The notes beneath the pieces were generated by a model. It ran no database searches. It was given only the letters and a program-made list of their open reading frames with translations, and was not told where the DNA came from. The position numbers and the translations under genes were made by a program. Of a stretch of 64,000 bases of DNA, positions 10,350-20,852 are shown piece after piece (the stretch's first letter is position 1; each line of letters starts with the position of its first letter). The DNA is from Brachionus plicatilis. Lineage: Eukaryota > Rotifera > Eurotatoria > Ploima > Brachionidae. Location: the NCBI GenBank assembly GCA_010279815.1, contig QEOQ01000226.1:823286-887285 (forward strand), given 5' to 3'.

Positions 10350-13300
10350 TTGAGTTTAAATGGTAGTAATTTCCAACAAAACAGGCACAGGTATGATACA
10401 AGATATCAAGCTAGACAAACTCAATTCAATAACAATCCCCGGGATGTGAACCAGAGTGTGTCAAAAAATGCGTCTGATTTAAATTTGTTATCAAACGAGA
10501 ACAATAATGGGCTCATAGGTAAAGCTATTTTTAATAATACGCTTGTTTCGTGTTATTTTGATACTGGTGCTTCGTGTACAGTTATAAACGAATCTGTTTA
10601 TGTTCGAATCAAAACCGAGGATCCGAAAACCGTGTTAGAACCCTATACAGGTAAACCAATATGGTCTTGTAACAAAAAATTAGCTGTCTATGGGCAAGTA
10701 CGACTAAGAAATTGTCAAGTAACGGGAGATTCGTTGGAAAATGAAATTATAATTATAACAAACCACAAATCGCGATATGAATGCCTTCTTGGTGTCGATT
10801 TGATGAAAAAAACTCCGTTTTTTGATAAAACAATATCGATTATGGAGAAGGACATAAAGTCATATTCAGACAAAATGACAAGACTGCATGAGAACATGTC
10901 AAAAAATTTCGAGTTTAAAAAACCGAATAGGAGAAGTGTTGAAATGATTGTTGACAACCGGTCCGAAATTAGCTCCAAATCGAGTAAAACCGAAGCACAG
11001 GCCAGTTATCGAATTGTAAAGAATAAAATTGAACCGAGCGTTAAACAAACGATTGATTTTAAAGAATTGTTAAACTCGGAAAAAACCGAAACTCTAAATG
11101 AGAGTAAATTTGTAAACTTGGTAGATATTAATTCAAAAAACTCTGAACAAATCTTTATTGAAATGGGCTTAGAGGAACCTATCAATATTGAAAAAAATTG
11201 GACCGAAACCGAAATTGTAAACGTACGTAAAACAATCATGAATGAACTAGAAACAATTTCAGCAAACTCAGTAACAGACTTGACACCAAGCAAAAACAAT
11301 GACATTGCGTTTAAAATCGAATTAATCGATCCAAGACAAACGCCGATCACAACAAAGTCAAGACCGTTACCATACCATCTTAAACAAAAGGTCAAAGATG
11401 AACTAGATAGACAGCTGAAGGCTGGCATCATACGCAAGAGTAGAAGTGAATGGAGTTCAGCGTTGAGAATTGTGGACAAAAAGGATAACACAATAAGAAT
11501 AACCGTTGATTATAAACCGCTAAACAAAGTAATCAAAGGAGACAGCTATCCATTACCTTCAATAAGAGACCTTTTCAATAAGCTCTCTGAATCAGATGTT
11601 TTCACGAGAATGGATATTAAATCAGCATATCATCAAATTCCCGTGGAAGAAAGCTCAATCAAATATACCGCATTTATTTGTGAATTTGGCTTATTTGAAT
11701 ACTTGTCAATGCCAATGGGCATTAAATCAGCTCCGTCGTGGTTCCAAAGAGTGATTGAAGACTCTCTTCAAGAACTAATCAACAGGAAAATAACCGATGT
11801 GTATATCGATGACACTTTTGTTTTTACAAATTGTAAGCTTGACGGAATCAAGTACCACGAAACCGCTAATGTAATTGATGTTCTTCGCAAACGAAACTTT
11901 AAAATTTCTTTGGAAAAATGCAAACCGGCTGTTGAAGAAATTGACTTATTGGGTTTTGTCATATCCAAAAATCAAATCAAACCCAATCCAAATCGAGCAA
12001 ATTGTTTACCCGAAAAACCAAAACCGAAAATTGTACTCGAACTTCAATGTTGGCTAGGTATTGCAAATGGTTATAGGAATTTTATCGAAGGATATGCACA
12101 AATTGCAAAACCGTTATATGATCTAATGGGGCTTTAAGATGTACCAAAGAAATTTAGGAAGAAAAATGGAGCTGTTGATGGCAAAAAAGTCATACTAGAA
12201 TGGAATGATCATGCTGAAAACAAGTTTGAACAATTAAAAAATACTCTTTGTAGCGATTTGGTCTTAGCTTTGCCAAATTTTGAAAAAACAATGCACTTGA
12301 AAACCGATGCATGCGATTATGGATATGGTGCTGTGTTGGAGCAAGAACAAGACGATGGAACGTTTAGACCAATATCATTTTTTTCAAAAAATTATACGCC
12401 TGCAGAAAGCAAATATGCAACGCCGGAAAAAGAGCTACTTTCAATTGTTAAAGCAATTGAAGAAAACCATGAATTTTTGTATGGTAAACCGTTTATTGTG
12501 CATACCGATCATTTACCGCTTACTTGGATTCTAAATAAAAGATATGTTCATCCTCGCTTGGAAAGGTGGATTTTGAGAGTAAGTATATACGATTTTAAAA
12601 TTGAGTTTATACCTGGACCGCAAAATATTGTTGCCGATGGATTTTCACGTTTGCCAGACGAAAGTGAATCAAACCTAAATCCAAACGAAGACTATTTTGA
12701 TAATTTAGTTGCAACCGTAGAAATGGAAGAAGAAGATAAAAGTCAAGAAGAACACGCTGAAGCTGAAACTTGCACAAGTAGCTCAGAAGAGTCTTTGGAA
12801 ATAATTGCCAAAGAACCGAGTTCTGAAACCGATAACGAGTACATAACTTACAGAACGGAACAGCTCAAAGACGATGACCTAGTTTGGGCAATTGAACTTA
12901 TAAAAGCTAATGGTGATAAAAAACCGGAAATTAACAAATTTAGCAACTTAACTCAAAAACTCTTGCTTAAACTGTATGATAAACTTCGCTTGATCGAAGG
13001 TATTCTCTACCGAATGTATGAGAATGAATAAGGTTTTTATGTGACGCAATTTGTGTTACCCGCTCAAGCTGTCAAAACCGTAATTAATCATGTTCATAGT
13101 TCGATATTTAACGCTCACCTTGATAGAAACAAAACAACCGCAAAAATAATATAACCGTTGATATAGCGGGGCCTTTTAAAAAAAACAAACCGTTTAAACA
13201 AATATTTACTTATAATTATTTGCCATTTTGCGAAATTTTGTGATTTTTTTGCAATGAAAGATATGACAGCCACAACAATTGCAACAATATTAATCAACGA

Positions 13301-14295
13301 GTGGTTTTGCAAATATGGGATACCTGATGGTATTTTAACCGATCAAGGCACACAATTTCAATCAAAACTTCTCGACCTAGTGTATGAATATCTTGATATA
13401 AAACGACTAAAAACCACACCTTTTCATCCACAATGTGATGGTCAAAGCGAGAAAACCGTTCAAACCGTCAAAATGATGATTAAGTCGTATATTGATGAAG
13501 ATCAACTTACATGGGACGAAAACTTTCAAAATATGCTTATGCATATAATACTTCGGAACATGATGCTACAAAACACACACCGTTTGAATTAATGTTTGGA
13601 CGTAAACCGAAGTTACCAATTGATATACTCATACCAAATTTTAACTTAAACTTTAACCGGGAACCAATTTTACAAAAATACACATTGATAAACGAGAATG
13701 GTGAAGTTGATGTTTTAGCTGACCCAGTAGAAACATTCGGAAAAAAGTTACCAATTGTTGCAAAAGAATACATGAAAGAACTAAAACAAAGCATGGAAAA
13801 CTCTTTTATAGTGGCAGCCCCAAACCGTAACTTAAAAATGAACCGTGCTAAAATTGATCACGATCGCAAAATTCACAAATTTGAGTATAAAAAAGGCGAT
13901 TTAGTTTTGTGTGATCATCCTGAGTTAAAAAGAGGCTTATCCAGTGGAATAGCTCGGAAATATTATGGCCCATTTGAAATTGTTGGTAAAAACCGAAATA
14001 GTGTAGATTATTTAATTAAAAGATGTAACTCAAAAAAATCAAGAATAAAACAAATACTAAAAAGATAAATTCTAAGAACACAAAAACGAGATCAAAAAGG
14101 ACAAAAAATAATAAAAAGGACTCGTCTGACGAAGAATTTATCCCAAAAAATCAAACTGTTAATCAACCGATTAAAAAAACTTATCAAACTCGTAGTCAAA
14201 AAAAAGTGCTATCAAGTGATTCAGAGTCAACTACAAGCGACAATGAACCACTTTCTGTTTTAAAAGCCAAATTTAACCGCAGGAAACAAGATTGA
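10350..14295 (+). pseudogene. pol: protease, reverse transcriptase, RNase H, integrase (broken)
   Basis: Pol uses the same frame as gag. The protease motif is FDTGASCTVI (near 10557). Reverse transcriptase runs about 11370-12050, with VDYKPLNKVI, DIKSAYHQIPVEE, MPMGIKSAPSWFQR and the catalytic VYIDDTFVF. After an in-frame TAA at 12135, RNase H follows with TDACDYGYGAVL, PEKELLSIV and HTDHLPLTW, so its acidic residues are retained. Another TAA lies at 13029. The integrase zinc-binding region keeps HVHSSIFNAHLDR, but the CxxC half and beginning of the core appear deleted around 13150. The core resumes at LTDQGTQFQSK (13339) and CDGQSEKTVQ. Frame changes occur near 13150-13220, 13530 and 14055; the basic tail ends at TGA 14293-14295. 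Enzymatic cores look well preserved, but the integrase is not intact. Confidence 0.88.
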
Positions 14296-14655
14296 GATCA
14301 AAAAATCACATCATACAATTCAATTTTTAAAAACAGTTTAATTTTAATTAAAATTTTTTTATTTGAGACAATTTATCTATATCTTTTTTAAAATTTAAAA
14401 TTAACCGAAACGTATAACTTGAATCAATACAATTAAACCATAAACAATATTTCAATTTAAATAAATACAGTATCAAGACAATTCAAATACACATTTAAGT
14501 TAATCACGTGGTGCGTCAAAATTGCAATTTTATAATTTTTCAATTTCTGAAAAATTACAAGTCAAAATTGAAATTGCTAAAATTTATTTCAATTTAATTC
14601 TGTATCAATTTTGTTGCAATTTATTTAGATTAAACCGGAAAAAAAAAAAACCGCA
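14296..14655 (+). other. Spacer between pol and the extra ORF
   Basis: About 360 bp of non-coding AT-rich sequence inside the LTR element, with repeated short pieces such as CAATTTTATAATTTTTCAATTT and AAATTGAAATTGC. It could hold a promoter or splice acceptor for the downstream ORF, but I see no specific site. Confidence 0.4.
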
Positions 14656-15465
14656 ATGCAAAACGATATCTATATTCGTAGAGTAACGTCGGAATATAGA
14701 TCTGCCGAAAAAACCGTCGTCAAACTTTTCAACTTTCTCAAATCGAAGATTGGCGAACTGGATCAATCAACTCAAGTTAGGTTTGGATCGTTTGATTACG
14801 TCATTGTGCCTCAAACAACAAGCCTCAACCAAAATGACTATGTAGCATTTGTGGCGTTCAAAGACCGTTCAATTCATCGGAAGGTAGTAAGGGAGTTTCA
14901 AAGAGTTCAACCGCTAAATTTTGGAAGTCGCGGAATGCTGTTCGAATTGAACCACAAGCAAACTTCAACCGACTTACAAATAGAAAACCGTCGACGTTTC
15001 AGAAATGCTCTGAATAATCAAAAGCAGAGCAATAAACGATACTTTGAAGTAAGTTCTGACGAGGACGAACGACCAGAACCAAAAAAGCAAAAAAGTTTTT
15101 CGCTCGACCTTCCAAAAACGTCTAAAGAAGACGACATTGCAAATGAGCCGTGGACGCATCCAATTCCTCAAAATATTCTCGAGGAACTTAATCGGAAAAT
15201 CCCGGAATTTCTGGAAAAAACTCGCTCGGGAAAAAAACAAACCGATACAAAAGAAACCGCCCTAGGAAACGTTGTGCCTTTAATTGAACACAAAAGTGTC
15301 CAAACCGACGCAAATACAACCGAGAACTTCGAATTAAAAATCAAAGTAATATCGCTTGAGTTGGAGATCGAGTCAAAAAACGATCAAATTAAGCGTCTCT
15401 TGAAGGAGCGGGAGGAGATGAAGGCCTACTTCAAAAACGGATATGAATTGTTCAACCGTAAATAA
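14656..15465 (+). CDS. Intact ORF between pol and the 3' LTR, unknown function
   Basis: An uninterrupted 269-codon ORF with an ATG start inside the LTR element, in the position that retroviruses and some gypsy elements use for env. It does not look like an envelope: there is no signal peptide or membrane segment. Residues 1-110 seem folded (VKLFNFLKSKIGELD, VRFGSFDYVIVPQTT, DYVAFVAFKDRSIHRK); the middle is charged and probably disordered (VSSDEDERPEPKKQK); the end is a predicted coiled coil (ELEIESKNDQIKRLLKERE, about residues 225-262). Basic and acidic clusters suggest a nucleic-acid- or protein-binding accessory factor, which is inference. It shares the ACCG enrichment of the rest of the element, so it has evolved with it. 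Notable because gag and pol are broken and this ORF is not. No family recognised. Confidence 0.75.
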   Translation: MQNDIYIRRVTSEYRSAEKTVVKLFNFLKSKIGELDQSTQVRFGSFDYVIVPQTTSLNQNDYVAFVAFKDRSIHRKVVREFQRVQPLNFGSRGMLFELNHKQTSTDLQIENRRRFRNALNNQKQSNKRYFEVSSDEDERPEPKKQKSFSLDLPKTSKEDDIANEPWTHPIPQNILEELNRKIPEFLEKTRSGKKQTDTKETALGNVVPLIEHKSVQTDANTTENFELKIKVISLELEIESKNDQIKRLLKEREEMKAYFKNGYELFNRK

Positions 15466-15540
15466 ACCGTTAACCGTAACTTTGATTGTATTTTTTCAAG
15501 TTTTTTTCTAAATAAAATTCAAAATTTTGTAACGAATCTC

Positions 15541-15555
15541 AGGAAGGGGGAGGTA
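15541..15555 (+). other. Polypurine tract
   Basis: AGGAAGGGGGAGGTA lies directly before the TG that opens the 3' LTR. A purine run here is the usual primer for plus-strand DNA synthesis in LTR retrotransposons. It is the most G-rich run of the element. Confidence 0.8.
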
Positions 15556-15786
15556 TGTTGCGGACTAACACGTAGCTCCTCACTCTAATTGCATAGTTTC
15601 ACTATTACTTAACTTCGGTTAAGGACTAGTGAAACATGCTTTGTAATAATTTAATTGTTTTTCTCTTTTTTTGTTAAATATAATTCTCTCTTTTTATGTT
15701 ATAATTGTCTCGAATAAAAATTCAATAAAATTTTAAACCAAACATATAAACCGTTTTTCATTAAAACCCAAACCGTATCAATAAAC
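15556..15786 (+). repeat. 3' LTR
   Basis: Begins TGTTGCGGACTAACACG and can be matched to the 5' LTR up to CAATAAAC, about 231 bp. It carries a single copy of the 66-bp unit duplicated in the 5' LTR, and a few substitutions near 15727-15750. Sequence beyond 15786 differs from that after the 5' LTR, which sets the end within a few bases. Another ACCG-rich patch (15788-15815) follows directly and might belong to an extended LTR. Confidence 0.85.
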
Positions 15787-15858
15787 CGTACTTAACCTCG
15801 AGTACAAACCGTTAGGCTCAGGCACCCACACTTGAAGACCTCAACAATAGTTTGAAAG

Positions 15859-16830
15859 ATGAAGATATATACCAGCTGGACATTGATCTGCTCTCTTCTT
15901 TTCATGATTTCATCTATAATAGATTTTTGGAACATCTTGTGCTTGATTAGTGTACCAGAAACTCCATGTTTTTTCAGCATTGATAGTTACTATAGCTTCT
16001 TCTTGATGTTCCAATCATTATTTATGTTCAAATCGTTGATTGATGTTATGAATAAACTAAAAGAAAATCATAAAATTGAAAAACTATTTGCAAGTGCCTC
16101 ACTGGCTATAAGAAATGGATTCATGCAAGTTTTTGTCAAAGATAAAACTTTTATTATGTGTTGAGCTCATGTACGTCGTTACATAGACAAAGACATTTAA
16201 ATTTAATCAATTCCGATTACAGACTATGGAGATGTTATTGAAGATCTAGATAAGTTACAAATATCTCCAGATAGAGAAATTTTTGACAAAGCTAAACAAG
16301 CATTCATTAAAAAATGGACACAGAAAAAGTATTGCAAATTTATATATAAATGAAATGTGGTTCAGTACTCATCAAAACTGGTTCGAAGGCGCAGATGATT
16401 TTACACAATCGACTAATAATGGATTAGAATCAGAAGATAATGTTATTAAAAATTCAGCTAACCTAAGAGAACGCTTGCCTATAGGTAGATTTTTTCATAT
16501 ATGCATAGAAACAACAGAAAAATGGTCTAAAAAATATTTGAATTGCGATAAAAAATTTATCCTAACACCAACAATTGAACTATGTTAGTCGGCTGCTGCA
16601 TATCATTGGAAAAAAAAGTAATAAGCAAGTTACTTTGTCTGATAGTAGAGATATTATAGAATATTATTGTCCTAATGGAAAAAAAATAAGCATTACTCAG
16701 GAAATGATAGCAACATGTATTAATTATAAATGGAATACATTTGAACAATTTACCTGCTGAAGCAAAAAAAATTCCAATTGGAGAAAAGAGAAAAACCCAA
16801 GCGTGCCACAAAAGGCTTAGTGGTCGTTGA
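15859..16830 (+). pseudogene. MULE (Mutator-like) transposase, degraded
   Basis: Frames in this region give the MULE core in order: LASASLAIRNGFMQVF-like sequence near 16085, FIMCWAHVRRYIDKD across a stop at 16162 (MCWAHVRR is the conserved C/H motif next to a catalytic acid), GDVIEDLDKLQISPDREIF (about 16222-16285), NWFEGADDFTQSTNNGLES (16379-16435), and LRERLPIGRFFHICIETTEKW. The block STNNGLE...LRERLP is diagnostic of animal MULE transposases. A C-terminal piece (SNKQVTLSDSRDIIEYYCP) is open to about 16757, then shifts frame to EAKKIPIGEKRKTQ and ends near 16830. At least two frameshifts and several stops, so it is inactive. It sits immediately downstream of the LTR element; the upstream part of the transposase is missing or unrecognisable. 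Confidence 0.8.
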
Positions 16831-17279
16831 ATTTTTTTTTATTTTTATTCATTTTACTTTAATTCACTTTTGTAAAGTCTTGATAAATAAATTGTTTTAA
16901 TTTTACTTTTTTATCTTTTTTTTAATTGACTTAAGTTTTACTGACAACTATAAACTGACAGAAAATTATTTATTTATGACTGTTTTAAATTTTTTTACAG
17001 ACAAAAAACAATTATTTTACTGACTATTTTAGAATTTTACTCTGACAGTTTATTTAAAATACTGATCAATTTTTAATTTTTTACTGATTTGAATAAAAAA
17101 ATTATACTGACAGAATATTAAAAAAATACTGAAAATTATATTTATATACTGACCGTTTAATTAGGAGGCATATAAAATTTAAAGGAAAAGTCGGTCTTAA
17201 AAAAAAAACAAAATTTTGTGTAATTTTTGATTGTGATAAGAAGAATTTCATAAATAAAAAGAAATTTCTGATATTTAAA
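16831..17279. other. Gene-free stretch with short ACTGAC repeats
   Basis: No coding frame. From 16938 to 17160 the words TTTACTGAC, TACTGACAG and ACTGACTATTTT recur about eight times in a degenerate array, possibly subterminal repeats of the MULE whose coding region precedes it. No terminus was found. Confidence 0.4.
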
Positions 17280-18020
17280 GTACACGAAATTCAAAACTTT
17301 AGTGTTGTCTGAATTTCACATTTCTGACTTGGGTTCTGAGCTTTCAAAAAAAATTAATTAGACGATTTTGGTGGTGTTTAGTAGGTTACAATAATGGTGC
17401 GACATACGGTCAGGTTCTAAAAGCATATTTTTCAGGAAAATCGAAAAAGTAGTTGAGCACCTAAAAATATCGAATTCTTTAGTTTAATCTAAAAATTCTA
17501 TTAAAAGAATACAAATTTGACAAATTTGTTAAAAATCACATTATTTAAAGAGATTTTTTAAGAGAAATAAAGCAATAAAATAAAAAATTAAAACCATAGA
17601 TTTTTTCAGAATTTTGTCTAGATTTAAAAAAAAATAAAATAAATCGGGTCATAATTGATCCCTCGGAGGAGATACGATTTAAACCAGAAAAAACACATTT
17701 TTTTCCTTTTTTTAGCCTAGAAAAAACCGCCACACCTTTTTTTTTTTTTTTCTAAATTACATTAGCTTGTAGAGAATTTTATACTCTTTCAGAATATATA
17801 TACTTTTTTAATATTTTTAAGTTTTATCTTTGAGATTTTGAGTCTTAAAGAACAACAACTTTTTAAAAGGTTTGCTATTTTTGGAATCCTGGGTGTAGAA
17901 AATTTTTTTTTTGCCTCCCTCAAAAAAAATTTTTTTTTGGGGTTTTTGAGGGCATAGATTACGAATTTTGTGTCAAAAATGTGAAATTCAGATAGCACTA
18001 AAGTTTTGAATTTCGTGAAC
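17280..18020. mobile_element. Non-autonomous DNA element with 49-bp inverted termini
   Basis: Positions 17280-17328 (starting GTACACGAAATTCAAAAC) and 17972-18020 (ending GTTTTGAATTTCGTGAAC) are inverted with about four mismatches over 49 bp. The interior has no transposase; apparent ORFs at 17545-17733 and 17789-17998 are low-complexity. A target duplication could not be fixed. A half-site resembling the inner arm (GAAATTCAGATAGTGCT) is also found near 3630. Confidence 0.75.
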
Positions 18021-18497
18021 TTACACTTACACGTTATTTTTTTATTATTTTTATAAACTAATAAAAAAAATTGATCTTTTTGATCTTTATTCTATTTTTT
18101 TTTCTAAACTTTCTCAAAACATGAAAAATATTATAGTCGTAAAAATGAGAAAAAGCTGATATTTTTGTAAGTATCATTGAGTAAGCAGTATCGTCCAGGA
18201 TCTCTTTTTTTATGATTTATTCAAGTCACTATTAATATAATTTTTAATGAAATTTCTGAAAAAATTGAATTTTTTAAATTAAAAATCTTGATGCTAAATC
18301 ATTTTCAATTCCAAATTTTTTTTGTTGATGTTAAAATTTCAAAAACACTTATTTAGCAAGTTTAAACAATGAAAAGTTAACCAAATTGGAGTAATAAATA
18401 TTTTATAAGAAAATCTAATTTGCAAAAAATTTCAAAAATTTTATTATTGAAAATTTTTCTGTTACCATCTTGATGGTTTATTTTCTACTTTTTTATT

Positions 18498-18690
18498 ATG
18501 ATATCATTAGCATAAATGAAAAATACCCGTAACCTTCTTTCAAGCTGTTGACGGTATACACTTGTAGTTGAAACAGAATAGATAAATGAGGTTTGGAGCG
18601 TGATCCGCATGGTAACAATAATATATTCATTATGTACTTAAGTCCTTCCACGTCAATCGTTTCTTCTTCAGTGTCTCTATGACGAGTAAT
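18498..18690 (-). other. Coding-like exon or remnant, minus strand, unidentified
   Basis: On the minus strand one frame is open for about 60 codons and reads HRDTEEETIDVEGLKYIMN, then LLLPCGSRSKPHLSILFQLQ, ending SLKEGYGYFSFMLMIS before a stop at about 18500. Base composition is richer in G and C than the surroundings and the residues look protein-like. A second short minus-strand patch near 18180-18215 (ILDDTAYSMILTKISAF) could be another exon. Family not recognised; it may be a host exon or a transposon relic. Confidence 0.3.
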
Positions 18691-18780
18691 ATAAAATTAA
18701 ATTATCGAATTAAGGTAAGAGTTTTATAAAAGTTTTAAAAATTTTATCAACATTATCAAATTATATTTATTTTTATTTTA

Positions 18781-19044
18781 TTGCCTTTTATATTATGGTA
18801 TCTTATTTTATTGGCTTTTGTATTTATATTTTTTTTATGTTTCTATCCATGTGAAAGGTTATTAAGGGCAGTCGAGAAAATTAGTCAAGAGGATAGGTTC
18901 AAATGTTATGATGCCCAGGCTCAGAGGCTCATAACATTACAGGTACTCTGGCTGCTACAATTGGGCGTTTTTTTTGGGGCTCTGGCCCATGTTCCAGCTT
19001 GTGGGTTTACATGCAGCAAATTTACTACTACTACTATGAATTAA
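18781..19044 (+). other. GC-richer island with a weak ORF
   Basis: An 87-codon frame without an ATG start (opens at TTG): a hydrophobic N-terminal stretch (ILWYLILLAFVFIFFLCFY), then a more balanced segment (CERLLRAVEKISQEDRFKCY, QRLITLQVLWLLQLGVFFG). The 18840-19030 part is clearly less AT-rich than its surroundings and ends in (CTA) repeats, the sort of end some LINEs have. It may be a small membrane protein exon or a repeat end; I cannot decide. Confidence 0.25.
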
Positions 19045-20706
19045 TTGACTAATAGAAATTAATTTTTTTTGATTATTTAGATTATCATGGACTAAAAACT
19101 AGAACATTTCAGGAAAATAAATCAACAATTAAATCAATAGTAGAGAATATATGAGAAATGAGCTAGCTTCAAGTTAAAATTTAATCTATCCTTTTCATCC
19201 ATATAATCATTTATTTTTTGGATAAATAAAAATATTATCAAAATGAAAATCGATTATCCGAATTAATTTATAAATTTATTTTAAATTATTTTTTTTTTTT
19301 TAAATCGAATTTGTTGCATGAGTAAAAATTTGAATTTTCTAGTCTCAAGGTTGTGTCTAAAATAAAAATAAACTAATATTTCAACAAATTCCTTGTTAGA
19401 ACATAGATGCAAATTTTTCATGTACTTAGTTCTCAATACTCAATAGAAATCCCATTGTTTAATTAGCTGTAATTGTTATTTAGATTTAATTAGAAAAGTC
19501 AAAAGAGACTTGGAACAAATCATTATGCAATGGGCTTGAGAAAAATTCTATTTTAATCTAAGTCTAATTCAGTAGAAAAAAAGACGTATTGGAAGTATAA
19601 AGACATCACAAACGAAGCTTAATGCAGTTTTTCACCATATTAGAAGGAAATGAACGAAAAAAAATTAATTATTAATCGCTGAAAAAATATAATTTCAATA
19701 AAATGTTAAAAATAATGTATTATTGATTTTTTTTTGATCAAATATTTTACTGCTAGCAATACTCACAACATGCTTAGCAATAAGCTTTTTCTTTTCTCAA
19801 ATAATAAAGCTATCACTTTAAATTTATCAATTTTGTTTATACATTATTCTATTTTTCTTTTGCTGCAAAATTATATCCGCTTTTTTGTTACATTTTCTAA
19901 AGAAAAAACTTTTTTTTTGGTTTTCCAAATGTTTTACTTATCCATAATTAAAAAAATAGAAATAAACAAATAGCGTCTTATTATTCCAAATTTGATGTTG
20001 GAATTTAGGATCTTTACTAATTTTTGAAGGAAAATTTATTTACTGTATACAAATAGTGTTTTAGTAATTTTCAATCATAAAAATTTTCTCTCAGATTTCC
20101 GTCTTCTCATTCATCCCATCAGGATATCTTCAGAATTTAGTATTGATATTTTTCAAAGTAATTTTACTGAAAAACCGGTTTGAAATTTTCAATTTCAGAT
20201 AAACAATTATAGATTTAATTTTTTTAATGTTATATTTTTTTAATTTAATAAATTTTCTTTTTTTGGTAATTTAATCCACTGAAAAATCTGATTAAATGTG
20301 CAAAAATCATTTTTTTAATTAAGCAAAAATTTGTGAAGTTGATTTAAATTCACTTAAATTTTAGTTAATTTTAAAAGGATAGTAATTAATCGATTCTGAA
20401 AAATGTTTATTTTGTTGAATTTATTTTTCTCCAAAATTAGTTGTCAGAGTTGAGAGACATTTTAATCATTTCAAATTTCAGACTCAGATAAAAACCATTA
20501 AAATCAACAAGCACACATTACTAGCATATTAAAATTATGCAATTTTGTGTCTAAATTTTTTAAAATTTTGACAAGAAAAAATAATCGAATTCATTTAAAA
20601 TATTTGTTTGAAGAAGAATTTTTTTTCAATTAGCGATTAAAAGCTTCCATTATCAATAATCCACTAGGATAGAAGAGGACATATTATTAAAAATTAAAAG
20701 CTTAGT
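19045..20706. other. Gene-free stretch
   Basis: AT-rich, no coding frame supported. The frame at 19734-19973 is low-complexity and lacks any motif. Confidence 0.45.
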
Positions 20707-20852
20707 GTGATGTAGCAACATCTTTGTCGATATCACTGGAAAGTTAATTAACTTAACCATGAGCATTTAAGTTAAGAAGGAGCATAAATACATGCTCCAA
20801 CGTTTAACGAGATGATCGGATAGAATACTAATGTAAACATTACACTTAGTAT
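20707..20852 (+). repeat. Dispersed structured repeat, copy 1
   Basis: About 145 bp shared in the same orientation with 31549-31696. The core ATCACTGGAAAGTTAATTAA and CCATGAGCATTTAAGTTAA is almost identical in both. Two potential stems are visible: CTTAAC..GTTAAG around CCATGAGCATTTAA, and GGAGCAT..ATGCTCC (20778-20797). No tRNA-like A/B boxes found. Possibly a SINE or small structured RNA repeat. Confidence 0.7.

Larger units (their letters stand above)
8959..15786 (+). mobile_element. Ty3/gypsy-type LTR retrotransposon with an extra 3' ORF
   Basis: Direct repeats starting TGTTGCGGACTAACACG bound an internal region encoding gag, protease, reverse transcriptase, RNase H and integrase in that order (the Ty3/gypsy order), then a further ORF and a polypurine tract. 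The LTRs are nearly identical apart from a 66-bp tandem duplication in the 5' copy and a few substitutions, so the insertion looks fairly recent. Pol is damaged, chiefly in integrase. I could not find a matching target duplication and the inner LTR boundary is uncertain by a few bases. The whole element is strikingly rich in the tetranucleotide ACCG on the plus strand. Confidence 0.92.

Noticed and set aside
14656..15465. Envelope gene
   Set aside because: No signal peptide, no membrane anchor and no cysteine pattern; only the position fits.
8959..15786. Alternative genetic code (TAA as a sense codon) to explain the in-frame stops in the LTR element
   Set aside because: Host genes in the window end at TAA or TGA in normal positions, and the element has frameshifts and an integrase deletion too, so decay is simpler.
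20707..20852. Hammerhead ribozyme in the dispersed repeat
   Set aside because: A CTGATG-like word occurs only in copy 2, and the required GAAA core and stem arrangement are missing.
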